This document shows positions 36,050 through 49,700 of a DNA stretch of 64,000 nucleotides, piece after piece. Numbering within the stretch: the first letter of the stretch is position 1; each line of letters begins with the position of its first letter. Position numbers and translations under genes: made by a program. The stretch is from Pomacea canaliculata. Its lineage: Eukaryota > Mollusca > Gastropoda > Architaenioglossa > Ampullariidae. Below the pieces are notes generated by a model. The model searched no databases. It saw nothing but the letters and a program-made list of their open reading frames with translations, and was not told the origin of the DNA. The stretch is from positions 24,404,695 to 24,468,694 of the forward strand of contig NC_037599.1 of assembly GCF_003073045.1 (NCBI RefSeq). Direction: 5' to 3'.

Positions 36050-37379
36050 TTTTAATGCCGAAAGGTCTTCGATAAAAGTCTAAGAAGACGGTGGTGAAAT
36101 ATTCAAGATGCAGAGGACTGAAGGATAAGCAACTGGTCGATAACATGAACACCGTCGATGGAAATAACCGGCAATAACTGCTTCTTCACACTCGTTTAAA
36201 GATGTCACGAGATGTTTATTGTCGTCCATGGAACCATTTCTTTGTAGCCTTATAGGACGTAAAATAATCTAGTAAAAAGAAATCTGATTAGCGAATAATG
36301 TGGCCTTATCTTTTTTACTTTTTTTTTTCAATTATGGATCTAGTAATTCCTTCTGAAAAATATAACCCTGACCAACGGATGTGTTAAAGTACATCTCAAT
36401 GCTAAAACCTTTTATTAAAATTGTTCTGTGATTAATTAACTTCTGCTATTTATTTTCAAGACACACTCTTGGAAGTCGCTGAGTGTTTAAAACTAAAATA
36501 TTTAAGTTCGCGTTGTCCAAGCCATGTGAAAGTAGGAGCTCAGTGCCTTGATTTCTCCTGTTAGGATGTCTATGAAGCACTAGACCAGAAAGTAAAGATT
36601 CTGAGGTTGTGAACTTTTCGGCGAGCGACACATCTGAGGACCCGCTTTAACCGTCTTGATAGATAAGTTTATGTAAGCAGCTACAAGCACTTGCTCACAT
36701 AGCGTCACTACATTCATAATTAATATAAAGATCAAAAACCAGTACTTTTCTTCATAGTTATCTTGATTGTATATAATGAAGAGAACGTTGTTGTTGTTTT
36801 TTTAAACTGTTTGTAACAACTGGATATTATCCGATTTCAAGGGAAGTAACTACTTGTCACAGAAAAATGGATCGCAACCCAAGCGAATGGCGCAACAACA
36901 ACAACAACAACAACAGTAACAAAACCCTTCACTAACTTTGACCAAGTGCAGTCTACCATTTACACCTACACAATTGTGAGGACAAATGCCAGCCTCTAAA
37001 TGATGACAACCGCCGGGGAGATGGCCATAAACACCAGAAATGCAAGTTGACCTTTGCTGATGTGAACACGAGATTACTCACACTTCGTATCAACATCCAC
37101 TTCAACCATCTAACACCAGCTACACACCAATACTTTCCATTAACAAATCTCGTTCGCTCAGTCACTCTCACTCTCAGCTACTAAAGTTCAGAAGTCACTG
37201 CATGTCTACAGTCTATTGAGGCCAAACTTTCAGGGGTCAGATGCTGGTGTGTGTTCAGAGAACAATAAATACGTATCACAGCTTGTCATATTCTGTAGTT
37301 TCAGTGGAATACTATCATGTGGTTCGGGTGGGGTTATTATCTCCCTTGGAATTAGGCGACGAGTCTACATCCCTTGCTT

Positions 37380-37415
<36 letters not shown>

Positions 37416-38860
37416 GTCAATCAATCAATCAATCTTTATTGTCTATACAAGGCATAGCTCAGTACAGAAATTCTTCTTCTGCTGACAAACCATTGTATAC
37501 AACTATACATCTATCTAAGCGTAGCGTACAAACAAACAAACCCACATAACGACACACCACGATTACGACGATTCCCTTGTCCTAAAGAGGCGCGATAGGA
37601 TTTGTGTACAACTTCATACTTAGCTTATGCACCTCAAGAACCTGCAACAAGATGAGAATAATCAAAACTATTGTTAGAACAAGATGTGATCGTGTCTGGA
37701 ATCCATTACTTGAAGAACAAATGTTCTTCCTGTGAGAGAGAAATGACACGAAACGATGGAGCGACGTACTTTCACTAAATGTGAACAACAGTCTATCTGC
37801 ACATAATAGTGTGAGAAGTTCTAGAAAGCTCCTCATTTTGTTGTTTCTTTACAAAGTCTTTCTCTCCACAGCATCTATTGCATCTTCCTCATTTTCTAGA
37901 AAACGTGTAAGCCGCCATCACAAGAGATGCTTAAAGCTGTTCATTCAGACTTCAACCGAAACACTTCAGGGACAGAGGGGGCCTCCGCCTCTCACCTCTA
38001 CAGCACACGTGACTCAGTGGATAACTCAATGCGAATTTTTATGAAAACATGGATAGTACTGTTTCTTTCCTAATCAACAGGTCGACAGTAATTTGGTGGC
38101 GAATTGTGTTTAGAGCTGCTTCTTGTTTGAATTTTGTGCTTTGTCTCTGATGATGACTCTGCAAATAAATGTTTTTAAAAAACTCAGCTATTATTTACCT
38201 TGACTTCCCGCATCTTCCATACAAGATGCTCAAAGCGACAACATTAAAGCCACAGCCATGAATTCTAGGGGTCTTTATTACTTTTGATTTTATAAGATGG
38301 TTACTACAGTGTTCGGAGTGTAGAACCAATGCACGGAGCATCTGCAGGGACAAATAAAAGACACACTTACTGGGAACCATGTCAAGCAAACAACATAATG
38401 ATGACAACACTCTTCTCTGATTGAAATACTGGCTTTCCGCAAATTTTCTTAATGTGCTTTTTGTACTAGTGTTGAGGCTAAAAGCTGTCAATATTGTCAT
38501 CACCCCGTTTCACCATCACCATGTTCAGATGTTCATCGGGCAGCAGAATGAAACGGGCCAGGAATGAGGATTGTGGTCTCGCCCTATGTACTGTAGCACT
38601 TATCCTATGTAATGATGCTGTATTATATTGTATTGCATCATTTTGTAAGTCTGTTGTAATGTTTTTACATATACTGTTACAAAAGTTTGTCATTCTACTT
38701 TTAAAACTTTCAAAACTTTTAGTCAAACATTATGTGTCGTCGGTGTTTTCAAATTTTGACGAAAACTGATGCCTAGTCCAGGTCAGTACAACCAGGATGT
38801 ACTAAAATGTGAGTAGAAAAAGTAAATTTAAAAATAGTAACTTTACCTTATACGCCTGGT
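36050..38860. other. non-coding region, no gene recognised
   Basis: Short AT-rich ORFs only. An AAC run lies at 36897-36918 and an AATC tetranucleotide run at 37379-37436. No motif supports a coding call. Confidence 0.45.
37379..37436. repeat. (AATC)n microsatellite
   Basis: About 14 copies of AATC with one AGTC interruption. The SINQSINQ peptide in overlapping ORFs comes from this run. Confidence 0.9.
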
Positions 38861-38874
38861 TAAGGTTTATTGTG

Positions 38875-40196
38875 TTAACCTGACAGGCGGCAGACGACAA
38901 GGGTAGCAGGGTGTCCATTGATGTTTGCACACTTCTGCATGGCGCACCCAACCTTCACGTTCTTGGAGTTGATTATCTATGATCAGAAGAAAGAAGAAGC
39001 GTGGATGAACAATGAGCTTCACTACACAGTTAGCATGGTCACAGCTTTGCTCATGATATAGTTGTATCAACAGTTCCTTTCAATATTTTATAGTAGGATT
39101 TATTGGCTTACTTTTGAAGGTATCTTATTTCCACTGACTGATCACAGTTTGCTTAGTTCACATATTTTTGTTGTTATCTGACGTGAGTTGATGACTTTTT
39201 ACGATTCCCAGAAGTTCGAAACCCTTCGTTTGTTTTGACAAGGCCACATTTACCCACTTTTCATGCCATTGCTGGCAGACGTTTGAGCCAATCTTGTGTG
39301 TGTGAGTGTGGATGTATGTAAGACACTTCTTGAAGTGTAGTCTCCTATGTTTGTGCTTGCAAAGTGTGCCTGTGTGTGTGTGTACACCAGTCTCTGTAGC
39401 AAGGTGGCTTACAATGCAGTAGTGGCCACAGGTGGAGAGGTTGGAGCACGTACAGCCCGGCTGCGCCTTCTCACTCATCCACGCGTGCAGGCTGTCGGTG
39501 GCGACTTTGGTGGCGGTGACGCCGGTGGTGAATGTCATGAAGATGATCTCAGAGGCGCCGGCGAGACCCGAGTGCTGGAACTTGCACTGAGAGGCCCAGT
39601 TTTTGGACTGTGTCGCCAGGGGGGCGCTCCAGGTCTGTTAGTATGCGCAAAGTATGCACAAAGTATGCACAATGTTTACACAAAGTATGCAGAATGCGTG
39701 CACAAAGTATGCACAATGTGTGCCCAATGGTCGCACAGCTTATATAACGTGTGCATAGCTTCTGTATAAACTAAGCAGTGTATGAACAATGAACAAACAG
39801 TCTGTGAACAGACTACTATTTCCTCTCTCTCACCCGTTTTTAAATAACATACAAGGAATTTCTTTCTTTTACAAATGTCGCTACAGCTTTGCTGACAGTA
39901 GCTGTAGTTCAAGAACAGCTTTGTAATATTGGCCTTCATACTTAACTATAAATTTATTTCTTATACAATAAATCAAAGCAAATTCAGAATCTGTCTTTAT
40001 CTTGTTTGTTTGTGAGCTTACTCCTTACTTTGAAGATTGACTCGGATTAAAAGTCATTGCATCTTACCAGCGGTTTGTTGACATGCTCGCCCTGTCTGGC
40101 ACGGTTCAAATCTCCCAGGATGTCAGTTTGGAATGTGCCCTGCACCGCCAGCAGCGACACAGCAGCAACAGCCACCGTCATCAGCAGACAAGCCAT
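38875..40196 (-). CDS. small secreted CAP/SCP-family protein, 150 aa, 3 exons
   Basis: CAP superfamily (CRISP/antigen 5/PR-1) extracellular protein. Coding exons (minus strand) are 40196-40068, 39634-39413 and 38976-38875, all phase 0 with good donors (GTAAGA, GTAAGC) and acceptors. Residues 1-20 are a signal peptide (MACLLMTVAVAAVSLLAVQG). Residues 24-43 contain DILGDLNRARQ, the usual N-terminal helix with N-x-x-R. TWSAPLATQSKNWASQCKFQ then HSG is the CAP core. ASEII, WMSE and GHYC supply the remaining acidic and His positions of the CAP cavity (His-Glu-Glu-His). The C-terminus KVGCAMQKCANINGHPATLV then VCRLSG is the VGC...VVC strand. At 150 aa it is a bare CAP domain without the Cys-rich hinge/ICR of CRISPs. 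AATAAA starts only four bases after the stop. Function is unknown, as for most CAP proteins. Confidence 0.85.
39636..39735. repeat. short tandem repeat (GTATGCACAAA)
   Basis: Degenerate repeats of GTATGCACAAA in intron 1 of the CAP gene, directly upstream of the exon 2 acceptor. Confidence 0.7.
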
Positions 40197-40388
40197 GGGG
40201 AAGCTGTTCCATCAGACAGAAAGCTGAGGGATGAACACATCATTTCTGGACGACAAAACTTTGTTTCTCTACCTGATTCTCTGTCCCGGGTTTGTTGGCG
40301 GATCATTTGTCCAATCGTTCGGCCAGCAGACTTGTTTTGTGATATTTTATTAGTATAGCTCTCGAACTAACGTGTATATATACACGCG

Positions 40389-40570
40389 CTCACACACACA
40401 CACACACACACACAGGCACACACACATATAGGCACACACACATATATAGGCACACACACACACACACACGTGACATAGATATTCGGGCACACACTCTCAG
40501 ACGCACCAACATATACATACCTGCAATCTTTCTCTCTCTCACACACGAGATGGCGCGCACACACACACAG
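40389..40570. repeat. CA-rich microsatellite cluster
   Basis: Broken (CA)n runs with ATATAGG interruptions, upstream of the CAP gene start. ORFs on the minus strand here are repeat artefacts. Confidence 0.85.
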
Positions 40571-41189
40571 GTAGGAACAGTAGGGAATCCTACCTGCTGC
40601 TCTCTCTGTACCCTGTACAATCTTCACAAAGATGTCAGCTTGCAATGTCCTTTCCTGGTGGACCTTGTTAAGAGAAGAGAGCTTTGTAGACACAAATCTG
40701 GAACAGTTATATCTTTTTTCTCGTGAACTACTGTCTTATATAAGAAGTTCTTATCTTTCTGTGTCATAATTTAACATTTAAGGGGCTGGATTAGCTACAA
40801 AAACAGGGCAACTGTAACTGTTTGAATCCGTTTAGTAGTTCAATTTTTTTTTTTTTTTTTTTTGCTTATGCATTCTAAAGTCTTGTTTTCTACTCTACAG
40901 CGAATTAATGCGAGCAAAGGTCGTCTGTGGTACAAGGGAGTTAATCCTGATAAAGGAGGACCTGCGGTTTCGTCCCTTTGCTGATTTGTCGACCGACTGA
41001 CCAGCGAAGGTCGCTACAGTCACGCAGTGAAGACAGAATCGTGATAGAGCGAGAAGATAAGACAGACAAGGAATGCAGGCCTGGAGTAGGTTTTGTGCAG
41101 TGCTTACTTCTCACATTAAGTATTTTTGTGTAGAGCAAACTTGTCTACAAACTGTCTTTTAATTTTGATTTGTTAACTTCTTTTCCTCT

Positions 41190-41400
41190 TCTTTCCAGTC
41201 AGACTACTCCGCCCTTTGTCTGATGACCGTAGGTTCTCTATCCCAGTCACCAGAACAACACATGGTTACAGGATTTTTAGTTATTGTCCCGCAAAGCAGT
41301 GGAACTCTCTTCAACTTCCATACCCGTCGTCTACCCACCATCAAATTCTTTAAATGTGCACTAAGACACATCCGCACTCAATCAATCATTTCTGTGTAGT
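41190..41400 (+). mobile_element. LINE ORF2 C-terminal fragment
   Basis: Reads RRFSIPVTRTTHGYRIFSYC then PAKQWNSLQLPYPSSTH, matching the extreme C-terminus of non-LTR retrotransposon ORF2 (T..G.R.FS..AP..WNSLP). The next codons LRHIRT lie in a shifted frame (FK..L..HL). It is a decayed 3' end with no upstream RT block nearby. Confidence 0.75.
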
Positions 41401-41409
41401 GTACATTTT

Positions 41410-44240
41410 TTACATTAACATTTCTTTTATCGTCAATCCTTATTTTATCCTCTATTGTGAGATTTACCTACTTGAGATTTTTGTAGCATAAATAAACGCA
41501 GTTGTATGAGGACTGGGTGAGGTGTGTGACCAGCGATACTATGTTTGCTTTCTGTAAAGCGGACGAGTTACTGGTTTGTTGTAATCATTTGTTGGTGAGA
41601 AGATGAGTGACTGGATAAATTTGTGTGGTGTTAATTTATAATAAGCTGTTGGTTCGAATTCTCACTAGGATAAATAACGTATTACCACAATTACCATTTG
41701 AACTAGTTATCATTGTTAAATGAACATTTCCATTATGCTAAAGAATACCTTGAAAATGTTTAATAAATTACAACTAAACATGATGCGTGCTACAGTCGTA
41801 TTGTTCGATTGCCTAAGGTTCATCAGTGTCAGGTTTTAAATAAATTCAAATTGTATAACTGTCGATATTAGCACGGTGGTCTCGACAATATTACTGTGGA
41901 CATTGCTGCCTGTGTGACATTCAATGTTGCTCATCACGTGGTACTAAGTACACGAAAAGAACAAAAGTGATAAGCGGTCCACCCTGTGTGTTGACAGCCG
42001 AGATAACCAGTGCATCTTTGGTGAGTTCTCACACAGCAAGCGTTGATGTAAATTATCGCCACAGTTATCAGTGCAGTTATCGGAGAAAGACATGATACGC
42101 TTTGTGTGTCACGTGAGTAGTTATCAATCAAACATAAATCATCGGGAGGGTAAGTGGGATGTGGTTGTAATTCTCAAACCAAAGCGTTTATACATTGTAG
42201 TTACTTGAGCCTGTGTCCCTGTATAAACGTCTTCAAACATTTTATTATTGAAACTGAATTAAAATATTCAAATCAGTTTTGTTTTATTACACTTGCATGC
42301 GTTTGTGAGTGTGTGATTGTATGACACAGTGATAATTAATCTTAATAAACTTTAAAATCCTAATACAGATTTTCTGTAACATTTCTTCCTCTGAGAGCCC
42401 GTCTCCTAGCTTCATACCTTCTTCCCACCTACCTGCTCCCATTAATCACACGCCGCCCACAACACGCCCACGTATAGTAGTATAGTGTATTGCCAATATA
42501 TATATACAGTTGTTTGTTTAATGTGATATTCATATTGTGTTGTTAGCCTGAGACTATCTCTCCTGTTACCTCTACATAACTTGTTAACCTCTGTCCTCGG
42601 CCACTGTACACTGTATCGTTGTTATCAGGACAAAGTGAAATGTTTATCAGTCGCTGTACCTGAGTAGTGTGTACAGGTGAGACTGTCTGCTTGCAGTGCA
42701 GCATCTTTCTACTGTCTACACCTGTCGGGAAGACTACAATGGTGAGTATCACGATGCATGGATTTTTCTCTTTTCATGCACCTCATCTTTTTTGTAATGT
42801 AAGAAAACGATGGACTGTAGTAAGGTTAGAGGTCAGATTTCAATCAGTACTGAGAAACACATTGTGAATGTGTACAGATGTATGACTTTTAACACAGGGT
42901 TAATAATGTGTCAAGCCGGACTAGCCAGCTACAGTAGGCATCAAGCTCTAGGAGACATTGCAAAAGAACAAACAAACAAGGACAACACTAACATAAATTC
43001 ACATTAACAGCGTACAATGACGAACGAGAGTATTTGTGTGTTTCTTTATATCCTTGAATTTATTTTTGATGGGCATGTAGGTGTGTAAACACTTTGATGT
43101 TTTGTGGGATACTGTGATAGCGTAGTTCACAGTGCAATGTTCATGGTGGTGTAATGTTCATGCTACTGTAATGCTCACTGTGATGTAATGCTGGTGGTGT
43201 CATGGTCGTGGTGGTGTCATGTTCATGTTAGTGTCATGCTCATGACAGAGTAATGCTCATGACAGAGAAATGCTCATGACAGCTCATGACAGTGTAATGC
43301 TCATGATAGTGTAATGTTCAGACCATGAGGTGATGACTGTCAGTAGGACTAAATGTTCATTAGGGTCTGTGAGACTTTACGACTATTTGCTAGGGTGTGC
43401 TAGTGTTTATAAAACTACATTAAACTACACTAAAAATCTCTAATAGTCATAAAATGTTCTTTATGTCTATTATTCAGTGTAAAAGCCTGTCTATGCTAAT
43501 ATAAACATTATGTTTAGAAAGTGTCATTGTAAAACACTTGGAGACACCTTGTGAATACTTGTGTAACATAGTGCCTGTGTCTGTGACACTCGGCCGAATT
43601 CTGTTGAGTAGAGACGCAGAGTAGTTTTGTGATAAGACAGAACAGATAAAAAAATCTCTGAACGAGTTCAGGATAAAGGCCTCGATCTTACATTCTTTTT
43701 CCTTCAGTCTTTTTTAATTTTCATTTATCTTTCTTTCTCTCTAATTTCTCCTTGGCTTTCTTTAAAAGTGTGAGTGCGTGTGAGGGAGTGGCATAAATAT
43801 ATAAATAGCCTACATGGAAACTGAATGTAATTACAAATGTTGTTTATCGCTTATCACTGAAAAGGGAAGATACATGCGCATGCGCACGCACGTACTCATC
43901 GCGCACACGTTGCCGTACATACCTTTTCTGTTTTCTTGATTTTCTCGTTTCATTATCTCATTATCTTTCTATTTCTCTGTCTGTCAGTCTACTGTGTTCT
44001 TGATTGCCGGTCTGTCTTTGGACTCATTAAATCAACCTCGCTACGCTGTCTTCTACTCGCGAGTATTTTACTGAAGGTGTCATAAAATATTTGTGTGTCT
44101 GATTCACAAGAAAATAATCATAGCCCTGATGATTGCAGTCTTGTGCTTGAAATCACAAATAATCTAAACAAACAGAATCTTCCAAAACCTTCAGAACCAG
44201 GAGTTTAGCTTTCGATGCAATCACCAAAATGAGACAACAG
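41410..44240. other. non-coding region upstream of the plus-strand Apple receptor
   Basis: No gene recognised. A degenerate minisatellite (GTAATGTTCATG/GTAATGCTCATGACA units) runs from about 43130 to 43320. The receptor promoter should lie near the right end, but no core element is assignable. Confidence 0.45.
43130..43320. repeat. degenerate minisatellite (TAATGCTCATGACAG)
   Basis: About ten imperfect copies of a 15-20 base unit with TAATGTTCATG/TAATGCTCATGACAG cores. Confidence 0.7.
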
Positions 44241-44241
44241 A

Positions 44242-46693
44242 ATGTTTTTGTTTGTCCAGAGAAGCCTACTTCTGCTGGTGTGCATCCTCTTCCCGTCACG
44301 TGGTGTGGGTCAGCAACAGGCCAACCCATGTGCTAATGTCAACAAGAATGCTGTGCCTAACGGTCAGTACCTCATTTATTTTATTTTCAGTAGCGGTGTG
44401 TGTGTGTGATGCCCTGGTCTGTCTACATCATTGCCTTCTGCTCCTTGTGTCAAAGTAGAATTGAGCTTGTCTTGGAGAAATGCACTATAGATATAGTATT
44501 ATTCTGAAAGACATTACGCAAGTAGACGTAAGTGGCTCACCGGCTCTAGTAAACGACAGAAGGCTCTGCTTAATCATATCATTCACACCCATAATTTCCA
44601 TTAATGGACTGTAAAACACACTCAGGTGAGCAGAGAAAGTCTTCTAGCTAGAATGCGAGCAGACTGAATCACAACTTTCTGTTCCACAGACAAACGCACT
44701 GACTACCTAGCTTAGGGTCTCTGTGATGAAACAGTTTGATGGATATTCTGAAAGTAGGTGAATAGTTCGATAGTCTCGTGAATACTTGGAAGGAGTGCGG
44801 AACACAACGATTTCTCATCTTCTTACTTTGATTTTTCACTGTCTGTGGCAGGTCCCCCATTCCCGAGCCTACCCACCAATGCCTTCAAGACCACGGTGAG
44901 AGCGCAGATCATGAACAAGCTGATGAGCGTGGAGGCCACAGAATACGTGGACGAGACACGCAAGGCCAGCGCCCTCTACATCCTTCAAAACATGACGACA
45001 GAAACTGTCATCGCGCACTACGACATCAACGAGATTATCGACATCACAGACAATCCCTTCCCCTCCTTTACGGTGGCGGTAAGCCCCGAGTTTTCTCAAG
45101 ATTTGAAGTGGTTTGTGAGATTTCAAACACACGCATGACTGATGTGAGCCGTTATGGTAAAAAGATTATTAAAGCTGAAGGTATAAAACCTGTCAACATT
45201 CACACCTGTAGTTCTTACAATCATGACAATGTCCTCACTCCACCATCCCAGTCTTTGAGTGTCGACAGAGTGTCACGAGCATTTTCAAAGCTCGGTGTTT
45301 CGGTGTACATAGTGACCCAACTCAGGGATTTGTGTACATCTATTTATTTATTCCTGTCGTCAATCCTGTTTTTTTTTTATTTATTTGCCAGATAAGCTGT
45401 GCTTCGCGACCAACGTGTCTTTAAGCTCTTACTCTGTTATGTTTGGTGAGTCGCCATCCCCGGGCTCCAAGATGCCTCACTTCTTCTCAACGAGTGCAAT
45501 TCTGGGCATTGCCAGCAAAAATAATCAGGTAGGTAATTATCAGGGCTAGTTAATTATCAGACACTAGGCTGTCGTACTACAACTAAGTGTGCTCATTCAC
45601 CCCGGAGCAGTATTCATGAAGCGAGTCCCTGGGGTACACAATAGCCCGGGTATGGTCCTTCATTCTCCCATTCTACCCCTGGGCAACGACTTTACCTCGC
45701 TTCATAACTGCGGCTACTGAACTACCTTGATATTGTTATCATATATTGTGAAATACAAAAGTTATGTAAATGCTCGCAAACCAGACACTGACACATTTGA
45801 AACACACGCTCAGCCGTTTTCTACAATTATTGAAACAGTTCATGGTTCATATATTTTCACAGCAAAATAATATTGACAGATAACTGTATATCACCGTATA
45901 GACAAAGACTTTTGAGCTCAAACATCAGACTACCAGACAGATTGTTGTATTCAAACATTCAATCCTACCTATCCACTGAAAACTCCACAACTTTATGATG
46001 AAAGCAACGACTGATTAATTGAAGGGAATGAATAGATTTTCAAAAGTTCTAGCTTTGTTTTTTATGGGTATATCCGTTATAAATATGGATGAGATTTACT
46101 TAATAAAATGTTATTAGTATGTCAGTGATGAATATGATTTACTTAATAAAATATTATTAATATGTTCAAGGATGTGTATGACACGTGTGTGGTGTGTCAG
46201 TGATAAATATACTTGAGCTTCACTTGATAAAGAAAAACAAAGGGACTCTCACAGGTCGGATAAACAGACCAGTAAGTACATAAATGTTAGATAAGTACAA
46301 CGATGGTAGTATCATCGATCAGTCGAGTCTAATGTTTAATCTTTTAATGATATGAAATGCAAACACTCCAACGGTTGCAGGTGTACAAAGGTGTGAAACC
46401 CATTAATGGTGTGCTGACCAATCACTGGACCTCCTGCATGTACTGGGACACCACCAACTCCAACTTCACAGTCGACTATTATTTTACCCGTAAGGCTGTC
46501 AGAGTGGGGACTTGACATACACATGCTTACCTGTCTGTCCATGCGTGTAATATACAAGGACCTCACACACAAACATCAGTCCATCAATAACACTACTTAC
46601 ATAAAGACAAATATGTATTTATTTCGCATACTACAAGATACACGGTAAAAATATATTTATGTGTGGGAACGTGTATGCATGCGTGTTTGTGAA

Positions 46694-46760
<67 letters not shown>

Positions 46761-49700
46761 GTGTGTGCGTGTGTGTGTGTGTGCGCGCGCGCATGTTTCC
46801 CCGTGCAGTTCCCAACTACCCTTCTGCGAGTGGGTTGGCGCCTGTACCTGTGCTGGCGGTTGTGACGGGTACGACATACCCCCCCAACCTGCCACCCCAT
46901 CAGTTCTCCCACAACTACCTCTACGTCAACTTCGAGCCGTACGTCGACGATCCTGAAGATGTCTTCAATGTAAGCTGTTCACTCCTACAACGATCGCACC
47001 AGTACCAAAACATTTTTTTGAGAATTACAACTTGATAGAAATAATTTTCAGTGGAGTTACAAGAAAACACAATTTTACAATGAAAGAAGGTAGGAACAGT
47101 TTCTGTAGTAAGTGTTTGTGACATGAACTCACGCCCTAGACACGGTCACCAGTTGCACTTAGCGATGTTACTTAGACTACCATGCTTTCTTACTCTGACC
47201 TTTGACCATCCTTGTGATGCGTGGACGTGTGCGCAGACGCCGCCAGGTGTGTTTTGCATTGGCCGCAAGTCTCTCGTCCCCATGCCCAACATCAGCAACA
47301 GCTTCTACTACCGTGAGGAGATTTCTAACCCCAGGGGTCTGGTGCTTACAGAAGTTACTGTGAGTATAGGTAATACTGAGACTTACTAGAGTTTATTGTA
47401 GTCTTTGTTAGCGCGCGCCTTCCATCTCTCTTGTTCCTCTATTTGTCTTGCTACCTGCATTCTCTCTCTCTCATCTAAACACACATAAATACAGACGGCA
47501 TTGAACTATAGCGAACATTTGTAGAGATGATACCTACACGTAATAATCATCCCCTAATTCAGCTTACAAACCTAAAGAAAAATGCTACGGGTAAAGAACA
47601 AAGGGGGACACATAGAGTGTGACTCTGACTCACAGGTACAACACACCGATGTGTCCAATGTAATACAAACGTACAGGTGTCACAGCCACGCAGGTAAACA
47701 GTGATGCTAGGACACACCTCCCATGTTCAACTCTGGCAAAGGAGGACATCATCATCAACAAAGAATTTTCATGAGGCTGTCATGTTGTTTATTTATTTAT
47801 TGACAGATTTGGTATGATTATGATTTGAAGATGGTTCGACTTGATTCCAAAATTCGTCCCTCGGCGACATCAAAGCTGCTTTCTCCACTAGGTCCTTACA
47901 CCGTCATTCATGATTACAACACAGGTGAGACAGCCACTGAAAGTGACCGTTATCTAGAAAACGAGCATTCGTGGAAACTTTTATTTTAGTTTAAATGCCT
48001 GCCGCCTCCATACACCGCATCAAACCCCGGCCTTCCTCTCCCTCTCTCTCTATGTTGCTCCACGTCATCAGTGAACGCTCTGTGCTTACCTGCTCAGGTG
48101 TGCAATACGCCATCGACAAGACAACTGGCCTCTGCAGCATCGACCCTATACCTGCCGACGCAACGGGCTTTGACGCCTCTTTGAACATCACACGTGACAC
48201 TCTGAGCATGCGCAATTCGCTGCAGTTCTTTAATTTACAAGGGAACATGACGTACGCTGGGGTGCGCACAGTGCGGGGCTTGCAGGCCGATGTCTTCCAG
48301 AGGTTCACCAACCAGATCCCTGGCCGCAAGAACGTCGTCTACGAGGTTTATTTCTTCAAGGTGAGAGCAAAGTTTCTGTTAAAATCTTGTTGACTTTGAT
48401 GTGGAGCCGACACCCCACCCTGCCGACTGAAAGCGTTTATAGATTCCACCCGAATGTCACTGCCTGTCTGCAGGTCTTATCGGAAAAAAATCCTAAGTAA
48501 ATAAAAACAAGCACATGCTTATTAATTTTGAAAAGCTATTTTTAATCACCATATGTGGTTTTGACGGCTCGACGTTGTTGGTGTTGTTGCTGTTGTTGTT
48601 GTTGTTTCTTCTGCTGTTGTTGTGCTATGGGTTGACAATTCCAACAACACTAGATGTGACCTCCTAATCTGATATAACGAAGTATTTACAGAATACTGAA
48701 GAAGATACTGATGTGGGCCAGGACGCGCAGTCCAACAGCCCCAACCCTGCCATGATCCTGGAGTGGGAAAATGTGAGTAAACAGTGAGTGCACCCAGGGT
48801 GGCGTAGACATTGAGTAAACTCATTAGAAAAACAATTCTCGTAGACTTGGGTGATGAGTGATTCTCTATTTAGGTTGGGTTTGTTCTGCTTACTTCTCAG
48901 TGCCCTCTGTATACCTGCCTCTTGAAACTGATTAGTTGTTGGATCAAATCCCACCTTTTCAAGCGCAAAAACTATGAATAACAGTTGGCGGTCATGTCGC
49001 TCTTGTACCAAACAAGTAATTCTGACACACGGTGTCCCTGGAGTCCTTCCACCAAATTAGATATTTGTAAATTTATAAACGACCTTATGTAAGTTCTGTC
49101 CCAATATGTCCACACAGTTGTGTATGTCGATGACTTAGTGATGCAGTTCAAGCCAACGCTGGGCGATCGGTCTGACAGTCAGCTGTGAACGCTCACAAAC
49201 AGTTAGAGTTCACTCAGTCATTTCTTGGTTAATTCTCTGTCCCCATGTCCACAGGGTGTGCTGATCAACCAGTACAACATCCACGACTTTGATCAAGATT
49301 CGCCCCGATACTCCGCCTTCGACATCTCTCCCTGCTTCGATGAATCCTCTTCCGTCGACTTCGAGATTGCTTTTCAAGGTAAAGGACAGTGAGCAATGAG
49401 CATGTCCACCTGGCATGGAGGTAGAGCCTGGGCCACTTGCTGGACATGTACCATTGTCAATAAAACCTTTGTGTTCAGCGCAATAATGCATGTCTCAGAC
49501 TGTAGTACTCACTCAGGGTATGTTCTTGTGTCAATGAGTAACAAAAAGCTAAAAGTGTGATCAGGGGGAGGGTAGCATTACACGGTGGTTGACAATCTGT
49601 CAGACCTTGTCTCACTCACCCGAGATGATGTTGCAGTATCCACCACCAAACCGCTTGTGAACAGAGAAGAATTGTTCCTCGGGTGGCTGCGTCTGGGTAT

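Noticed and set aside
35784-36152. Cys/Val and His/Thr repeat ORFs
   Set aside because: Translations of the (TG)n microsatellite. The same applies to ORFs at 13448-14032, 46593-47035 and 62885-63148.
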